DNA from: Gammaproteobacteria bacterium
GTDB lineage: Bacteria > Pseudomonadota > Gammaproteobacteria > SZUA-229
Direction of reading: 5' to 3'
Length of the DNA: 48,999 nt
Assembly (NCBI GenBank): GCA_015488295.1
Contig: WFOC01000111.1
Coordinates: 1-48,999 of the forward strand
A program made the position numbers and the translations under genes. Positions 27,676 through 36,524 of this stretch are shown here, one piece after another (the stretch's first letter is position 1; each line of letters opens with the position of its first letter). The notes below the pieces were generated by a model, which searched no databases, was not told the DNA's origin, and was given only the letters and a program-made list of their open reading frames with translations.

Positions 27676-28320
27676 TCATACCTGTGAATCAGAGGTGCAC
27701 TGGGCGAAATCTACACCAGTCCCGCCCAGACCGCAATAACCGTTCGGGTTTTTTGCCAGATATTGTTGGTGATAATCTTCAGCATAATAAAATTCCGGTG
27801 CGTCGAGAATTTCTGTGGTGATAATGCCGTAATTATTTTTTGTCAGCAGCTGCTGGTAAAACTGGCGTGAAGCTTCTGCTGCCTGACGTTGCTGTTCGTT
27901 AAAAACATAGATGCCGGAGCGGTATTGTGTGCCGCGATCATTGCCCTGTTGCATGCCCTGCGTCGGGTTGTGTGATTCCCAGAAAACCCTGAGCAGTTGT
28001 TCGATACTGATTTTTTTCGGGTCGTACACCACCAGCACCACTTCATTGTGGCCGGTGTTGCCAGAGCATACTTCGTGATAGGTCGGGTTGGTCGTGAAGC
28101 CGGCAGCGTAACCGACCGCCGTGGTGTACACGCCTTCGAGTTGCCAGAATTTTCGTTCAGCGCCCCAGAAGCAACCCATGCCAAACAGGATGGATTGCAG
28201 GTGGTCGTAGAATGGTGGTTGCAAAACATTGCCGTTGACGAAGTGTTTGTTGGTGATGACCATACGCGCTTCGCGGCCGGGCAATGCCTGATTTTTGTCC
28301 GGTAGTGTTTGTGATGCCAT
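27676..28320 (-). CDS. msrA: Peptide methionine sulfoxide reductase A
   Basis: Reduces methionine-S-sulfoxide in proteins using thioredoxin. A 214-residue chain with the catalytic Cys50 in [13 protein letters not shown], the recognition segment [10 protein letters not shown] and [12 protein letters not shown], and a resolving Cys in the C-terminal [12 protein letters not shown]. Length fits E. coli-type MsrA with an N-terminal extension. No export signal, so cytoplasmic. It is divergent from the SulP gene, with the 155 bp between them holding promoters. Confidence 0.95.
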   Translation of the reverse strand: MASQTLPDKNQALPGREARMVITNKHFVNGNVLQPPFYDHLQSILFGMGCFWGAERKFWQLEGVYTTAVGYAAGFTTNPTYHEVCSGNTGHNEVVLVVYDPKKISIEQLLRVFWESHNPTQGMQQGNDRGTQYRSGIYVFNEQQRQAAEASRQFYQQLLTKNNYGIITTEILDAPEFYYAEDYHQQYLAKNPNGYCGLGGTGVDFAQCTSDSQV

Positions 28321-28475
28321 AACGTGTGATTTTATAGTGTCTGAACAATAACTTATAGACCGATAGGGTTATATTCTGTGGTTCTGTCATCTGCTACAAT
28401 TCGCGCCTGCTTTAAGAAAGCGCTATCCAGTACCTTCTTAATATCTATTTTCAAACGATTTGATGAGTAAAAACT

Positions 28476-30002
28476 ATGTTCCGACTGGGATGTGATAACC
28501 GCGTCTGCGCGCAAAGTGAAATTCTGTCCGGCCTGACGGTGGCGTTGGCGCTGGTGCCAGAGGCGGTGGCATTTGCTTTTGTTGCCGGTGTTGAGCCGCT
28601 GGTCGGACTGTATGCTGCGTTTATGGTGGGTTTGCTGGCCTCGATTTTTGGTGGTCGCCCGGGCATGATTTCTGGTGCCACCGGTGCCATGGCGGTGGTG
28701 ATGGTTTCGCTGGTGGCCGAGCATGGCGTGGAATACCTGTTTGCTGCTGTGGTGCTTACCGGGCTGTTGCAGATTCTTGCCGGTGTGCTGAAGCTGGGTA
28801 AATTCATTCGTATTGTGCCGCACCCGGTGATGCTGGGATTTGTTAATGGCCTGGCGATTGTTATTTTTCTGGCGCAGCTACAGAGCTTCCAGGTTGATGT
28901 TGATGGCGTTACCGAGTGGATGAGCGGCCAGCCGTTGATGATTTTTTCCGGCCTGATTATTCTGACCATGGCGATTATTCATTTTCTGCCAAAGTTCACC
29001 ACCAAGGTGCCATCGTCACTGGTGGCCATTGTTTCTGTTTCCCTGCTGGTCATCTTTTTAAATATCGATACCAAAACGGTTGGCGATATGGCTTCCATCA
29101 AAGGTGGTTTGCCGCAGTTCCATATTCCTGATGTGGCGTTCAACCTGGAAACATTGAAAATTATTTTTCCCTACGCGGTTATTCTGGCGGCAATTGGCCT
29201 GATCGAATCCTTGCTGACGCTGTCTCTGATCGATGAAGTGACCAACACCCGCGGTCGCGGTAATCGTGAATGTGTTGGTCAGGGCATCGCCAATACGGTG
29301 ACCGGCATGTTTGGTGGTATGGGTGGTTGTGCCATGATTGGCCAGAGCATGATCAATGTGAATTCTGGCGGGCATAAACGTCTGTCCGGTGTTTCGGCAG
29401 CGCTGTTTCTGCTGGCGTTTATTCTGTTTGCTTCCAGCCTGATCGAGCAGATTCCGATGGCAGCGCTGGTGGGCGTGATGTTTATCGTGGTGATCGGCAC
29501 CTTTGAATGGTCGAGTATTCGCATTTTCAACAAGATTCCACGGCACGATGCCTTTGTGCTGGTGCTGGTTTCCGGTGTGACGGTTGCTACCGATCTTGCG
29601 ATTGCGGTTATCGTTGGCGTGATTGTTTCGGCGCTGGTGTTTGCCTGGGAAAATGCCAAACACATTCATGTGAACACTTACATCGATGAAAACGGTTCGA
29701 AAGTTTACGAGCTGAACGGTCCGCTGTTTTTTGGTTCGGTAAAAAATTTCCGCGAGCTGTTTTCACCGGAAGATGATCCGGCAGATGTGGTCATCGAATT
29801 TCAGAACTCACGGGTGGCCGACCACTCAGCTATCGAGGCTATCGATTCGCTGGCTGAACAATACATCAAGGCCGGTAAAAAACTGCACCTGCGCCACCTG
29901 TCGGAAGAGTGCAGGCAACTGCTGGACAAGGCGGGTGATCTGGTTGAGGTCAACCGGCTGGAAGACCCGAGCTACCATGTGGCGGATGACAAGCTGGCTT
30001 GA
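28476..30002 (+). CDS. SulP-family anion transporter with C-terminal STAS domain
   Basis: A 508-residue inner-membrane protein with about 10-12 hydrophobic segments between residues 15 and 390 and a cytoplasmic STAS domain from about 405 ([15 protein letters not shown] ... [20 protein letters not shown]). The first helix [22 protein letters not shown] matches the SulP signature, and [20 protein letters not shown] is a conserved core region. Substrate may be sulfate, bicarbonate or another anion and is not readable. The N-terminus is very short before the first helix. Confidence 0.92.
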   Translation: MFRLGCDNRVCAQSEILSGLTVALALVPEAVAFAFVAGVEPLVGLYAAFMVGLLASIFGGRPGMISGATGAMAVVMVSLVAEHGVEYLFAAVVLTGLLQILAGVLKLGKFIRIVPHPVMLGFVNGLAIVIFLAQLQSFQVDVDGVTEWMSGQPLMIFSGLIILTMAIIHFLPKFTTKVPSSLVAIVSVSLLVIFLNIDTKTVGDMASIKGGLPQFHIPDVAFNLETLKIIFPYAVILAAIGLIESLLTLSLIDEVTNTRGRGNRECVGQGIANTVTGMFGGMGGCAMIGQSMINVNSGGHKRLSGVSAALFLLAFILFASSLIEQIPMAALVGVMFIVVIGTFEWSSIRIFNKIPRHDAFVLVLVSGVTVATDLAIAVIVGVIVSALVFAWENAKHIHVNTYIDENGSKVYELNGPLFFGSVKNFRELFSPEDDPADVVIEFQNSRVADHSAIEAIDSLAEQYIKAGKKLHLRHLSEECRQLLDKAGDLVEVNRLEDPSYHVADDKLA

Positions 30003-30024
30003 TTTATTTGCCGGGCTGATCTGA

Positions 30025-30378
30025 CTAGTCGATTTGCCAGTCGGCAACAAACTGCTCAATGGATTCGACAAAATCAGCGTCGTGCTGTTTTTTGGCGATG
30101 GTGCAGTGAATGATAATCTCGTTGCTGCCTTCGTCGCAGGTGATGGTCCAGGCCAGTGCGTTCGGACAGTGCGGTAGTGAGAAACGAACGCCGTCACTCA
30201 GCTCTTCGCGGTTGATTTTAAAATCGCCCCACAGGCAGTAGATTTCACCATGATCGATGTTGTCGTGAATAACCGTGTCGATTGATTGGCACAATTCGGG
30301 CAGTCGTGCGATGGATAGTTTTTCCTTCAAACGATCTTTATTGATGTCTTTGTTTTTAATCTCTGCAAAAAATTCCAC
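30025..30378 (-). CDS. Hypothetical protein
   Basis: A 117-residue acidic soluble protein without signal or membrane segment. I do not recognise a family. It has an N-terminal helix (KDRLKEKLSIARLPELCQSID), then strands around GEIYCLWGDFKINREEL and CPNALAWTITCDEGSNEIIIHCTI, and a C-terminal helix ending FVADWQID. Four cysteines are present without a metal-like spacing. It converges with the SulP gene with a 22 bp gap. Confidence 0.75.
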   Translation of the reverse strand: MEFFAEIKNKDINKDRLKEKLSIARLPELCQSIDTVIHDNIDHGEIYCLWGDFKINREELSDGVRFSLPHCPNALAWTITCDEGSNEIIIHCTIAKKQHDADFVESIEQFVADWQID

Positions 30379-30425
30379 GGTTCACTTCCTCGTCCTTTTG
30401 CTATTGTAGAACATTGTCGGGGCAT

Positions 30426-30453
30426 AAAAAAAGACCGGTCAATGACCGGTCTT
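30426..30453 (-). terminator. Intrinsic terminator of the DUF2892 gene
   Basis: Stem AAGACCGGTC/GACCGGTCTT with a 3-base loop; the minus strand then runs into seven T. It is 22 bp downstream of the small membrane gene that ends at 30475 and upstream of the hypothetical at 30025-30378. Confidence 0.9.
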
Positions 30454-30474
30454 CGGGGCTGGCTTTTTTGTTGC

Positions 30475-30702
30475 TTACAACTTGCAGCCAGACTGCTGAT
30501 CTTTGATACCAATCGCATAAAGTGCTTTAGTGGCCGGGCAGAAACCGGTGAAACCCATCTGGAACAGGTTGGCACCAACGAAGAAGGTAAGCCATAACCA
30601 GCTCATTTCTGTCAGGTCTACCTGGCCGGTAAAGTGAGCTGCTGTCAGGCTTCCCATGATGACCAGGCCGGCAAAAATTCCGATTACGCTAAAAACTTTC
30701 AT
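30475..30702 (-). CDS. DUF2892 (YgaP-like transmembrane) protein
   Basis: A 75-residue protein with two membrane helices (about 6-22 and 35-52) and the family motif [22 protein letters not shown]. This is the membrane-anchor domain seen alone or fused to rhodanese in YgaP. Role unknown; often found near sulfur or redox genes. It is followed by a strong terminator. Confidence 0.9.
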   Translation of the reverse strand: MKVFSVIGIFAGLVIMGSLTAAHFTGQVDLTEMSWLWLTFFVGANLFQMGFTGFCPATKALYAIGIKDQQSGCKL

Positions 30703-30891
30703 TTCTTTAATCTCTATGTTGGTTAATGGAGTGGTTTTTATAAACCGGCATTATTACATATATTAGCGTTTACTTATGTGACTTATGTTACATACCGAAA
30801 AATTAACACGGATGCAGGAAGGCCGGGAAAGGGCGAGGCAAAGGCAGGCATCAGGCTGCCAGCAGGGTGCGGACAGCCCGATGTGTTCACT

Positions 30892-31941
30892 CTAGACGAC
30901 GGTGATTTTTGCCCGGGTTGTACCCAGCACTTCACCTGTTACCCAGTGAATAATATCGGTTTCGATAATATATTCACCCGGTTCGGTGGGTTCAAAGATA
31001 ACATCGTAGCGTTCGGCCGAATGCGCACGCAGTTCGGTTGCCTGCACAGGGTTTGGCAGCGCTCGTCCGTCAGACATGTGAACCGTGCCGGTCAGGCCAC
31101 CGAAGCGAATATGCTGCGGGTGATAGCCGGCGCAGATATAACGTGCCAGCAGTTTTTGGCCAACCTGTACTGTTGGTGAAATGGCGGCTGCGCCAAAGGC
31201 CGAATTGCCACTGCCGTCAACGCCGGTGATAACAAAATAATCCGGGTTCAGGTCATTCAGGCCAACGTCTGCACCACAGGTGCCAGCATCCCAGGGCAGA
31301 GTGTGCCAGGCGGAGTCGATCTCGTCTACCACCCAGAAGCATTCCAGGTCGTATTGCGGGCCGTTTTCATACAGTGTGCCGATGCCTTCTGGCGGATCGA
31401 CGATCAGCGCGCCATACATGCCCATCTCGGCGTGTAATACAGTGTTGGTATGGCAGTGATAAAAATATGTGCCAGCATGCATTGGCCGCCACTGGTAGGT
31501 GTAGGTATTGCCCTGAATGTCGAAAGTAATGTGACCAACACCGTCGCTTTCATATCCCGGCTCAATACCGTGGTGATGAATGGTGTGCGCCCACATCATA
31601 TTGACCGAGAGCACAGTGTGAACGATCTGCCCCTGGGTAACGCGCATGGCAGCGGACGGGAAAGTGCCGTTGCCCATGCCGCCCATACCGCCGCCACCGC
31701 CTTCGGTGAAGCCCCACATATTGATGGTGCGACCGTCATCCATGGTCAGTGGAATGCTCATGTCGATGCCACGGTTATAGATCACATCGGGTGTGACCAG
31801 AGTGGTATTCGGCCGCTGGTTTTCATCATAGATAAAGCAGGCACCGCCCATGCCGCCACCGCCCGTGCCGCCGCCTCCACCGCCGCCGCGGTGCATCATC
31901 TGAACGGGTCGCTTGATTTTGCTGTTTGTTGAATGTTTCAT
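30892..31941 (-). CDS. Multicopper-oxidase-like subunit, no signal peptide, glycine/methionine-rich N-terminus
   Basis: A 349-residue protein with two cupredoxin domains. Copper ligands are visible as AHTIHHHG (about 119-126) and FYHCHTNTVLHAEMGMYG, where HCH, His and Met would form the type 1/type 3 site. A second domain lies at about 230-349 and ends in IHWVTGEVLGTTRAKITVV. The N-terminus is unusual: MMHRGGGGGGGTGGGGMGG and later EGGGGGMGGMGNG. No Sec or Tat signal is present, although such oxidases act outside the cytoplasm. It starts 11 bp after the Tat-signal partner with a good SD (GGGAGAA). Cotranslocation with that partner is inferred. Confidence 0.82.
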   Translation of the reverse strand: MKHSTNSKIKRPVQMMHRGGGGGGGTGGGGMGGACFIYDENQRPNTTLVTPDVIYNRGIDMSIPLTMDDGRTINMWGFTEGGGGGMGGMGNGTFPSAAMRVTQGQIVHTVLSVNMMWAHTIHHHGIEPGYESDGVGHITFDIQGNTYTYQWRPMHAGTYFYHCHTNTVLHAEMGMYGALIVDPPEGIGTLYENGPQYDLECFWVVDEIDSAWHTLPWDAGTCGADVGLNDLNPDYFVITGVDGSGNSAFGAAAISPTVQVGQKLLARYICAGYHPQHIRFGGLTGTVHMSDGRALPNPVQATELRAHSAERYDVIFEPTEPGEYIIETDIIHWVTGEVLGTTRAKITVV

Positions 31942-31952
31942 TTGTTTCTCCC

Positions 31953-32954
31953 TTATTCAAAAAAGATTTCGGTGATTGAGCCGAACATGTAGTAACCACC
32001 GGCTGCGGTCTGCGACATTTCTGAATGCAGGTGCATTGGATATTTTCCGGTGGGAGCCGGTGGCCAGGAGTCGGGTGGCACTTCGAAGGGGTAGATCATA
32101 TCGAGTGTGCCACGATTACCGTCAAGATAGAGGCAGTCTTTGGACCAGACATCAGTACGGTTCTCGCCATTCATGGACAGCCATTCCATGTGGTTGCCGT
32201 GGACATGAACAGACTGTGATGCCAGGCCGGCATTGAGAATACGTACCAGGGTGCGGTCACCGATGCTGCCGCGCAATACCGAACGCGGGTCGGCCATGCT
32301 GTCGATGGCAGGATCCATGCTGCCCGCTGAACCTGGTGGGCGACCGCTAAGACCATTGATGGTGAAGTAACGCGGCACGTAAGCTGTGTTTGGTGTACGC
32401 CCCCGGCGCAGACGGTCATGCCAGGTGGGGTCGATGTCATGGAACAGCCAGAACTGCTGTTTGACGAAGGTGTTGCTGCCCGGATACAGCTCGTTGGAGC
32501 TATTTTGCGGCATCACAGCCATAGCGCCATGCAAACCCAGTAGCTGGTTGTAGTTACTGTTGGCGTTGTCATAAAACATATAAGTGCCAGGATCGCCTGC
32601 TGTAAAGCTGAAAGTTTTACTGTCGCCGCCGTTGATGATGCCGCTGTCGACCACGCCGTCGATAACAAAATTGTGGCGGGTATTCAGTGTGTTGATCAGC
32701 GTGATATTGACGGTATCACCCTGCTGTATGACGATGGATTCGCCGGGGACGTTCAGCGTGTTGGAGGCATCGCTGTAGCCCCGGAAGTACACATTGGTAC
32801 CGTCGATCTGCTGGATGAATCCATCGGTGATGTAGATGGTTTTGTTGATGGTTGCAGCGTGGGCACGTGGTGTCCAGCTGATCAGGCCAACGCCTGCAAG
32901 AATAGAGCCGGTCAGGCCGGCGGTGCCGACCCTCAAAAAGTCTCTGCGTTTCAT
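31953..32954 (-). CDS. Multicopper-oxidase-like subunit with Tat signal
   Basis: A 333-residue protein opening MKRRDFLRVGTAGLTG, a twin-arginine signal with cleavage near HAAT (about 33-34). Two cupredoxin-like domains follow. In the first, the position where the partner has HCH reads GTYMFYDNANSN, so type 1 Cys and His ligands are lost. In the second, HVHGNHME and YPMHLHSEM keep histidines that could bind copper. This complements the partner, whose first domain has the complete HCH site. The pair may form one active oxidase. SD AGAGGGAAG lies upstream, and tandem Crp-type operators lie about 300 bp upstream. Confidence 0.82.
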   Translation of the reverse strand: MKRRDFLRVGTAGLTGSILAGVGLISWTPRAHAATINKTIYITDGFIQQIDGTNVYFRGYSDASNTLNVPGESIVIQQGDTVNITLINTLNTRHNFVIDGVVDSGIINGGDSKTFSFTAGDPGTYMFYDNANSNYNQLLGLHGAMAVMPQNSSNELYPGSNTFVKQQFWLFHDIDPTWHDRLRRGRTPNTAYVPRYFTINGLSGRPPGSAGSMDPAIDSMADPRSVLRGSIGDRTLVRILNAGLASQSVHVHGNHMEWLSMNGENRTDVWSKDCLYLDGNRGTLDMIYPFEVPPDSWPPAPTGKYPMHLHSEMSQTAAGGYYMFGSITEIFFE

Positions 32955-33228
32955 TCTGCTTCCCTCTGGTTTGGTTTCATGTTTTTATTTTTGCCGCAGC
33001 TGTGCGACGGCAAAATTATTGCCCGAAAACTGCAGGGCAGTGCCTGATATTCCTGAAGGTGAAAATAGTTTTTGTGAGTTTGATTCGGTGGGTGGTTGAC
33101 ACAGCTTTGATCGGTTTCACTTATTTACGGCGCTTCAATGTTTATTGAAAAAGCCGTTCAGGATTATTCTTGCATCCTGATGCAATATTCGGGTTGGCTT
33201 CATTGAAGCAAATTAAAAAAAAGCTGTC

Positions 33229-33244
33229 AGTGATAAATGTCACT
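33229..33244 (-). promoter_or_regulatory. Crp-type operator 1
   Basis: AGTGA-N6-TCACT, a Crp-style inverted repeat, centred 22 bp (two helical turns) from operator 2. Probably controls the oxidase genes on the minus strand. Confidence 0.55.
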
Positions 33245-33249
33245 TGCTT

Positions 33250-33267
33250 GTGTGACTAAAATCACAC
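33250..33267 (-). promoter_or_regulatory. Crp-type operator 2
   Basis: GTGTGA-N6-TCACAC, a perfect palindrome matching the Crp core TGTGA-N6-TCACA. It lies 98 bp after the stop of the Crp-family gene and about 300 bp upstream of the oxidase start. Confidence 0.65.
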
Positions 33268-33279
33268 AGCAATTAAAGG

Positions 33280-33313
33280 GGCTTTTGCCGTGCGGTTTGC
33301 AGTGGCAAAAGCC
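33280..33313 (-). other. Stem-loop after the Crp-family gene
   Basis: GGCTTTTGCC and GGCAAAAGCC form a perfect 10-bp stem with a 14-base loop, 52 bp after the regulator stop. The following minus-strand bases are only weakly T-rich, so it may be a weak terminator or an mRNA structure. Confidence 0.5.
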
Positions 33314-33364
33314 TGAAAATTTAATTTGAAAAAAGTTTTGTGAAGCGGGGAACGGGAAGGTGGT

Positions 33365-34066
33365 TTAGAGAAGGCCGGGCATCTGTTTGTTTTCACCAAC
33401 AAGAATCTTGCCGCGTTTTAGTACGATGCATTCCTGCTGTTCGAGTTTTTTCAGCAGGCGGCTGACAACTTCGCGCGTGGTGCCCAGTTCCTGAGACAGC
33501 TCCTGGTGGGTGATGTCGAGTGAGTCTGAGCCGGCGCGTTCGAACAGTCGACCCAGCAGGCAGGCAAGGCGCATGTCCAGTGGTTCGAAAGCTGTGTCGT
33601 AAAAAGACTGCACCATGGTGCAGACAGTGTCGACCAGGCTGGAGAGAATCAGCATGCGAAAGGCATCGGATGCTTTCATGGCCTTATGAAATTCATCAGC
33701 ACGGAATAAAATCATGCTGATGTCGGTTTCGGATTTTGCATTGGCGCGAAACGGGCGTTCGTGAATCAGGCTGTTCAGGCTCATCAGGCAAACATCGCCG
33801 GGAGAAATTCGGTACAGCGTCATCTCGCGACCGTTTTCGTCGTCCTGATAAACACGTACATCGCCATCGAGTAACAGCATAAAATTTGTGCAGTTGGAGC
33901 CAACCGTGGCCAGCACGGTATCAGCAGGAGCATCCATCATCTGTGTGTTATTGAGGATGTTCAGCCACTCTTCTGACTGCTCGTTTTCGAGCTGTGGATA
34001 GAGTTTGAGCAACTGGCGAATCGATGAAACGCGTGATTCGGATGATAAAAGCGGGCTTGCTGGCAT
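33365..34066 (-). CDS. Crp/Fnr-family transcription regulator
   Basis: A 233-residue protein: an effector-binding beta-roll domain at about 45-150 (LLLDGDVRVYQDDENGREMTLYRISPGDVC), a long helix, and a C-terminal winged helix-turn-helix with DITHQELSQELGTTREVVSRLLKKLE. The recognition helix has R-E-V-V-S-R. Crp uses R-E-x-x-G-R to read TGTGA, while Fnr has E-x-x-S-R without the leading Arg. No N-terminal Cys cluster for an Fnr-type iron-sulfur sensor. The tandem TGTGA-type sites next to it fit its recognition helix. The ligand is unknown. It likely regulates the oxidase pair and itself. Confidence 0.9.
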   Translation of the reverse strand: MPASPLLSSESRVSSIRQLLKLYPQLENEQSEEWLNILNNTQMMDAPADTVLATVGSNCTNFMLLLDGDVRVYQDDENGREMTLYRISPGDVCLMSLNSLIHERPFRANAKSETDISMILFRADEFHKAMKASDAFRMLILSSLVDTVCTMVQSFYDTAFEPLDMRLACLLGRLFERAGSDSLDITHQELSQELGTTREVVSRLLKKLEQQECIVLKRGKILVGENKQMPGLL

Positions 34067-34324
34067 GGGGTAAATATCTCAGAGTTGTACTGATACTAAG
34101 AATTGATATTACATTAAATGCAACATCGAGCCAAACTATTATCAGGAATAAGTTAAATTAATACAATAGCTTATTGCTGCTCATTTAGAATTGATATAAC
34201 TGACGGAGAGTGGGTGGTTGCAAATTTAGCCGTATGCTACGGGGTTTTTCTGCAGCGGCATTGTTATAAACAGGCGTGTAATGTGTCATATTAAACGGCA
34301 TTAAAGCAGGCAGAGAAACCGTTT

Positions 34325-35188
34325 ATGACAACGCAGCAACCTGAAGCGCACTGGGGGGAATTATCCCCGCTACATGATCCGTATATACTGGCAAATTTTC
34401 AGGCACGCGACAGTGATGTGCTGATTACCACGCCGCCCAAAGCGGGCACCACCTGGATGCAGCAGATTTTGCATCAGCTGCGAACCGGTGGTGATGCATC
34501 CTTTTCATCCATTGATGAAGTTGTGCCCTGGCTGGAGATTCAACGTTCGGGAAAAAGCTGGCAGCAGGTGTTGCAGCATTTTGAAACGCTGGCTGAGCCG
34601 CGTATTTTCAAGACCCACTGTACGGCAGAGCAGACTCCGGGCATTGGCACTGCCAAAATCATTCTGTCGTCACGGGATCCGCGTGATTGCTGTGTGAGTT
34701 TTTATTTTCATATTATGAATATGACAGATGAGGCACGAACAAAAGCCGGTATAGAAATGCCGGCATCGTTCGAGCAGCATGTCGAGCAGTGGCTGGCATT
34801 CGCTGCCTGGTACCGTAACGTGGCAAGCTGGTGGCCGTATTTTGATCATGAGAAAGTTCTGTGGCTGCGTTATCAGGATATGAAGGCCGACCTGGCAGCC
34901 ACGGTTGATCGCATCACTGAATTTTTACAGTGGCAGGTCTCGCCAGCGCAGAAACAGCGGGTGCTGGCGTACAGCGCATTTTCCTGGATGAAAGCGAATG
35001 ATGAAAAATTTTCCACACAGGGCGGTGCGAACAAGCCGGTATTCAAACCTGGCAAGTTTGTGCGGCAGGGAACGGTGGGTGGTTATCGCGAACTGATGAC
35101 AGCCGAACAGGAAGCACGCATTTTGCACAAGGCGCATCAGGTGCTGGCAGCCGATTGCCTGGATTTTCTAGGATTGAACGGGCGGTGA
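34325..35188 (+). CDS. Sulfotransferase domain protein
   Basis: A 287-residue PAPS-dependent sulfotransferase of the cytosolic type. The 5'-phosphosulfate loop is TPPKAGTTWMQ (about 37-47), and the 3'-phosphate site is SSRDPRDCCVSFY with the conserved Arg and Ser. The C-terminal region has FKPGKFVRQGTVGGYR, similar to the RKGxxG loop. The acceptor cannot be guessed. The upstream 258 bp is AT-rich with an 11-bp direct repeat AGAATTGATAT (34099 and 34187). Its end overlaps the convergent YihY gene by 21 bp. Confidence 0.9.
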   Translation: MTTQQPEAHWGELSPLHDPYILANFQARDSDVLITTPPKAGTTWMQQILHQLRTGGDASFSSIDEVVPWLEIQRSGKSWQQVLQHFETLAEPRIFKTHCTAEQTPGIGTAKIILSSRDPRDCCVSFYFHIMNMTDEARTKAGIEMPASFEQHVEQWLAFAAWYRNVASWWPYFDHEKVLWLRYQDMKADLAATVDRITEFLQWQVSPAQKQRVLAYSAFSWMKANDEKFSTQGGANKPVFKPGKFVRQGTVGGYRELMTAEQEARILHKAHQVLAADCLDFLGLNGR

Positions 35189-36499
35189 CTGAATCAGCTC
35201 TTTAAGCGAGATTGTTTTTGTTGAATCATTTATTGCTTTTTCTACCTGCTTGATTACCTGTGTAACCTGTGGCGCTGCTTCGACATCATCCGGTCGCAGC
35301 AGTGGTGTTTCCTCAGCGCTGCGCGCAGCTTCCAGAATCATATTCAGCGAAATGTTTTCCAGCGACTGAGCGGGCAGGTAATACTGGTTTCGTTCACCGC
35401 TGCGCAGCAGCAGATTGTTTTTTAGCAGTGCAGAAATAATTATCATCAGTGCCTGTTCGGAAATCTTGATGGTTTTTGCCAGTCGTTTTAGCGTCCAGGG
35501 TTTTTCGTTGTGATGAAAACTGCTGGCGATAAGCTGCATTATTGCCAGCGCCAGCTTTTCACGCAGCCGGCAGCTGAGACGGATAACCTGTGACTGGTCG
35601 CTGGTGCGATCCGGGTTCTGGTGATAATACGAAATAGACGCACCGGTAAGCACAATAAGCCAGCTGATATAAATCCACAGCATGAAAATAATGAGGATGG
35701 CAAAGGTCGAATAAATGGCGGTGTAGTTGGTTGAGTCAACGATGAATGCTGTGAACAGTGCGCCGATCAGCTTCCATAAAATTGTTGCTGTAATCGCGCC
35801 GTACAACGCCGAGCGGAATCTGACTTTTGTGTTCGGGATTAAAATGTAGATCAGGGTGAAAGTGATGGTGGTAAGCACAAAAGGCAGTGCCTCACCGATG
35901 ATCAATAATAAGGTGCCGAAAGGTTCGATGGATAAAAGCGTTTCGACAACAGTGGATGAGTTGAAAGAAGCGGTAAGGCCGGCGGCGGTAAATAACAGCA
36001 GCGGGCCGACCAGAATGACGCTGAGATAGTTGCTGAAACGCTGAAAAATGTTGCGCGTGATTTTGATGCGCCAGGTGTAGTTAAAAGCGTTCTCGATTTT
36101 TTTGACCAGAGATAAAACAGTGAAAATGAGAAAGAATAAACCCAGCGAGCCAAGCACGCCGACTTTCATGTTGTCGACGAAAGAAATGATTTGCTGGCTG
36201 ACCTGTATGCCTTTTTCGCCCAGTGGTTCCAGCAAGCTTATTAAAAACGGTTCCAGCTGGTTATGCGCGCCGAAACCTTTTAACACGGAAAAGCTGACCG
36301 CGAGCAAGGGCACAATGGATAACAGCGTGGTGTAGACCAGGCTGGTGGCGCGCAGGGATGGCAGGCCGCCGCTCAGGTCACGACTGGTGGCATAAAAGAT
36401 TCTAAGTGCGCGTATCAGGGAAGCCTGAAAAATATTCAAGTTTTTCGGGTTTGTATTCCATAACAGTGTATTGAACTTTTCCTGAATATTTTTCAGCAT
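35168..36499 (-). CDS. YihY/BrkB-family inner-membrane protein
   Basis: A 443-residue protein with six or more membrane segments over residues about 45-285, including TSLVYTTLLSIVPLLAVSFSVLKGFG, typical of YihY (formerly confused with RNase BN). The C-terminal 150 residues are soluble and helical (LKRLAKTIKISEQALMIIISALLKNN) and resemble a winged helix, as seen in long family members. Function unknown. Its tail overlaps the sulfotransferase by 21 bp and the upstream thioredoxin gene ends 25 bp before its start. Confidence 0.9.
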   Translation of the reverse strand: MLKNIQEKFNTLLWNTNPKNLNIFQASLIRALRIFYATSRDLSGGLPSLRATSLVYTTLLSIVPLLAVSFSVLKGFGAHNQLEPFLISLLEPLGEKGIQVSQQIISFVDNMKVGVLGSLGLFFLIFTVLSLVKKIENAFNYTWRIKITRNIFQRFSNYLSVILVGPLLLFTAAGLTASFNSSTVVETLLSIEPFGTLLLIIGEALPFVLTTITFTLIYILIPNTKVRFRSALYGAITATILWKLIGALFTAFIVDSTNYTAIYSTFAILIIFMLWIYISWLIVLTGASISYYHQNPDRTSDQSQVIRLSCRLREKLALAIMQLIASSFHHNEKPWTLKRLAKTIKISEQALMIIISALLKNNLLLRSGERNQYYLPAQSLENISLNMILEAARSAEETPLLRPDDVEAAPQVTQVIKQVEKAINDSTKTISLKELIQSPPVQS

Positions 36500-36524
36500 T
36501 TTTACCGGGAAATCCCTGTATTTA

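Larger units (their letters stand above)
32955..33364. other. Intergenic region, 410 bp, with operators and stem-loop
   Basis: It lies between the Crp-family regulator and the oxidase pair, both on the minus strand. It holds two tandem palindromic operators, a 10-bp-armed stem-loop just after the regulator gene, and about 270 bp of leader before the oxidase start. No coding frame is convincing. Confidence 0.8.

Noticed and set aside
34099-34197. Direct repeat AGAATTGATAT as Fnr-type TTGAT sites
   Set aside because: The copies lack the second half-site ATCAA at the right spacing; recorded as a repeat only under the sulfotransferase.
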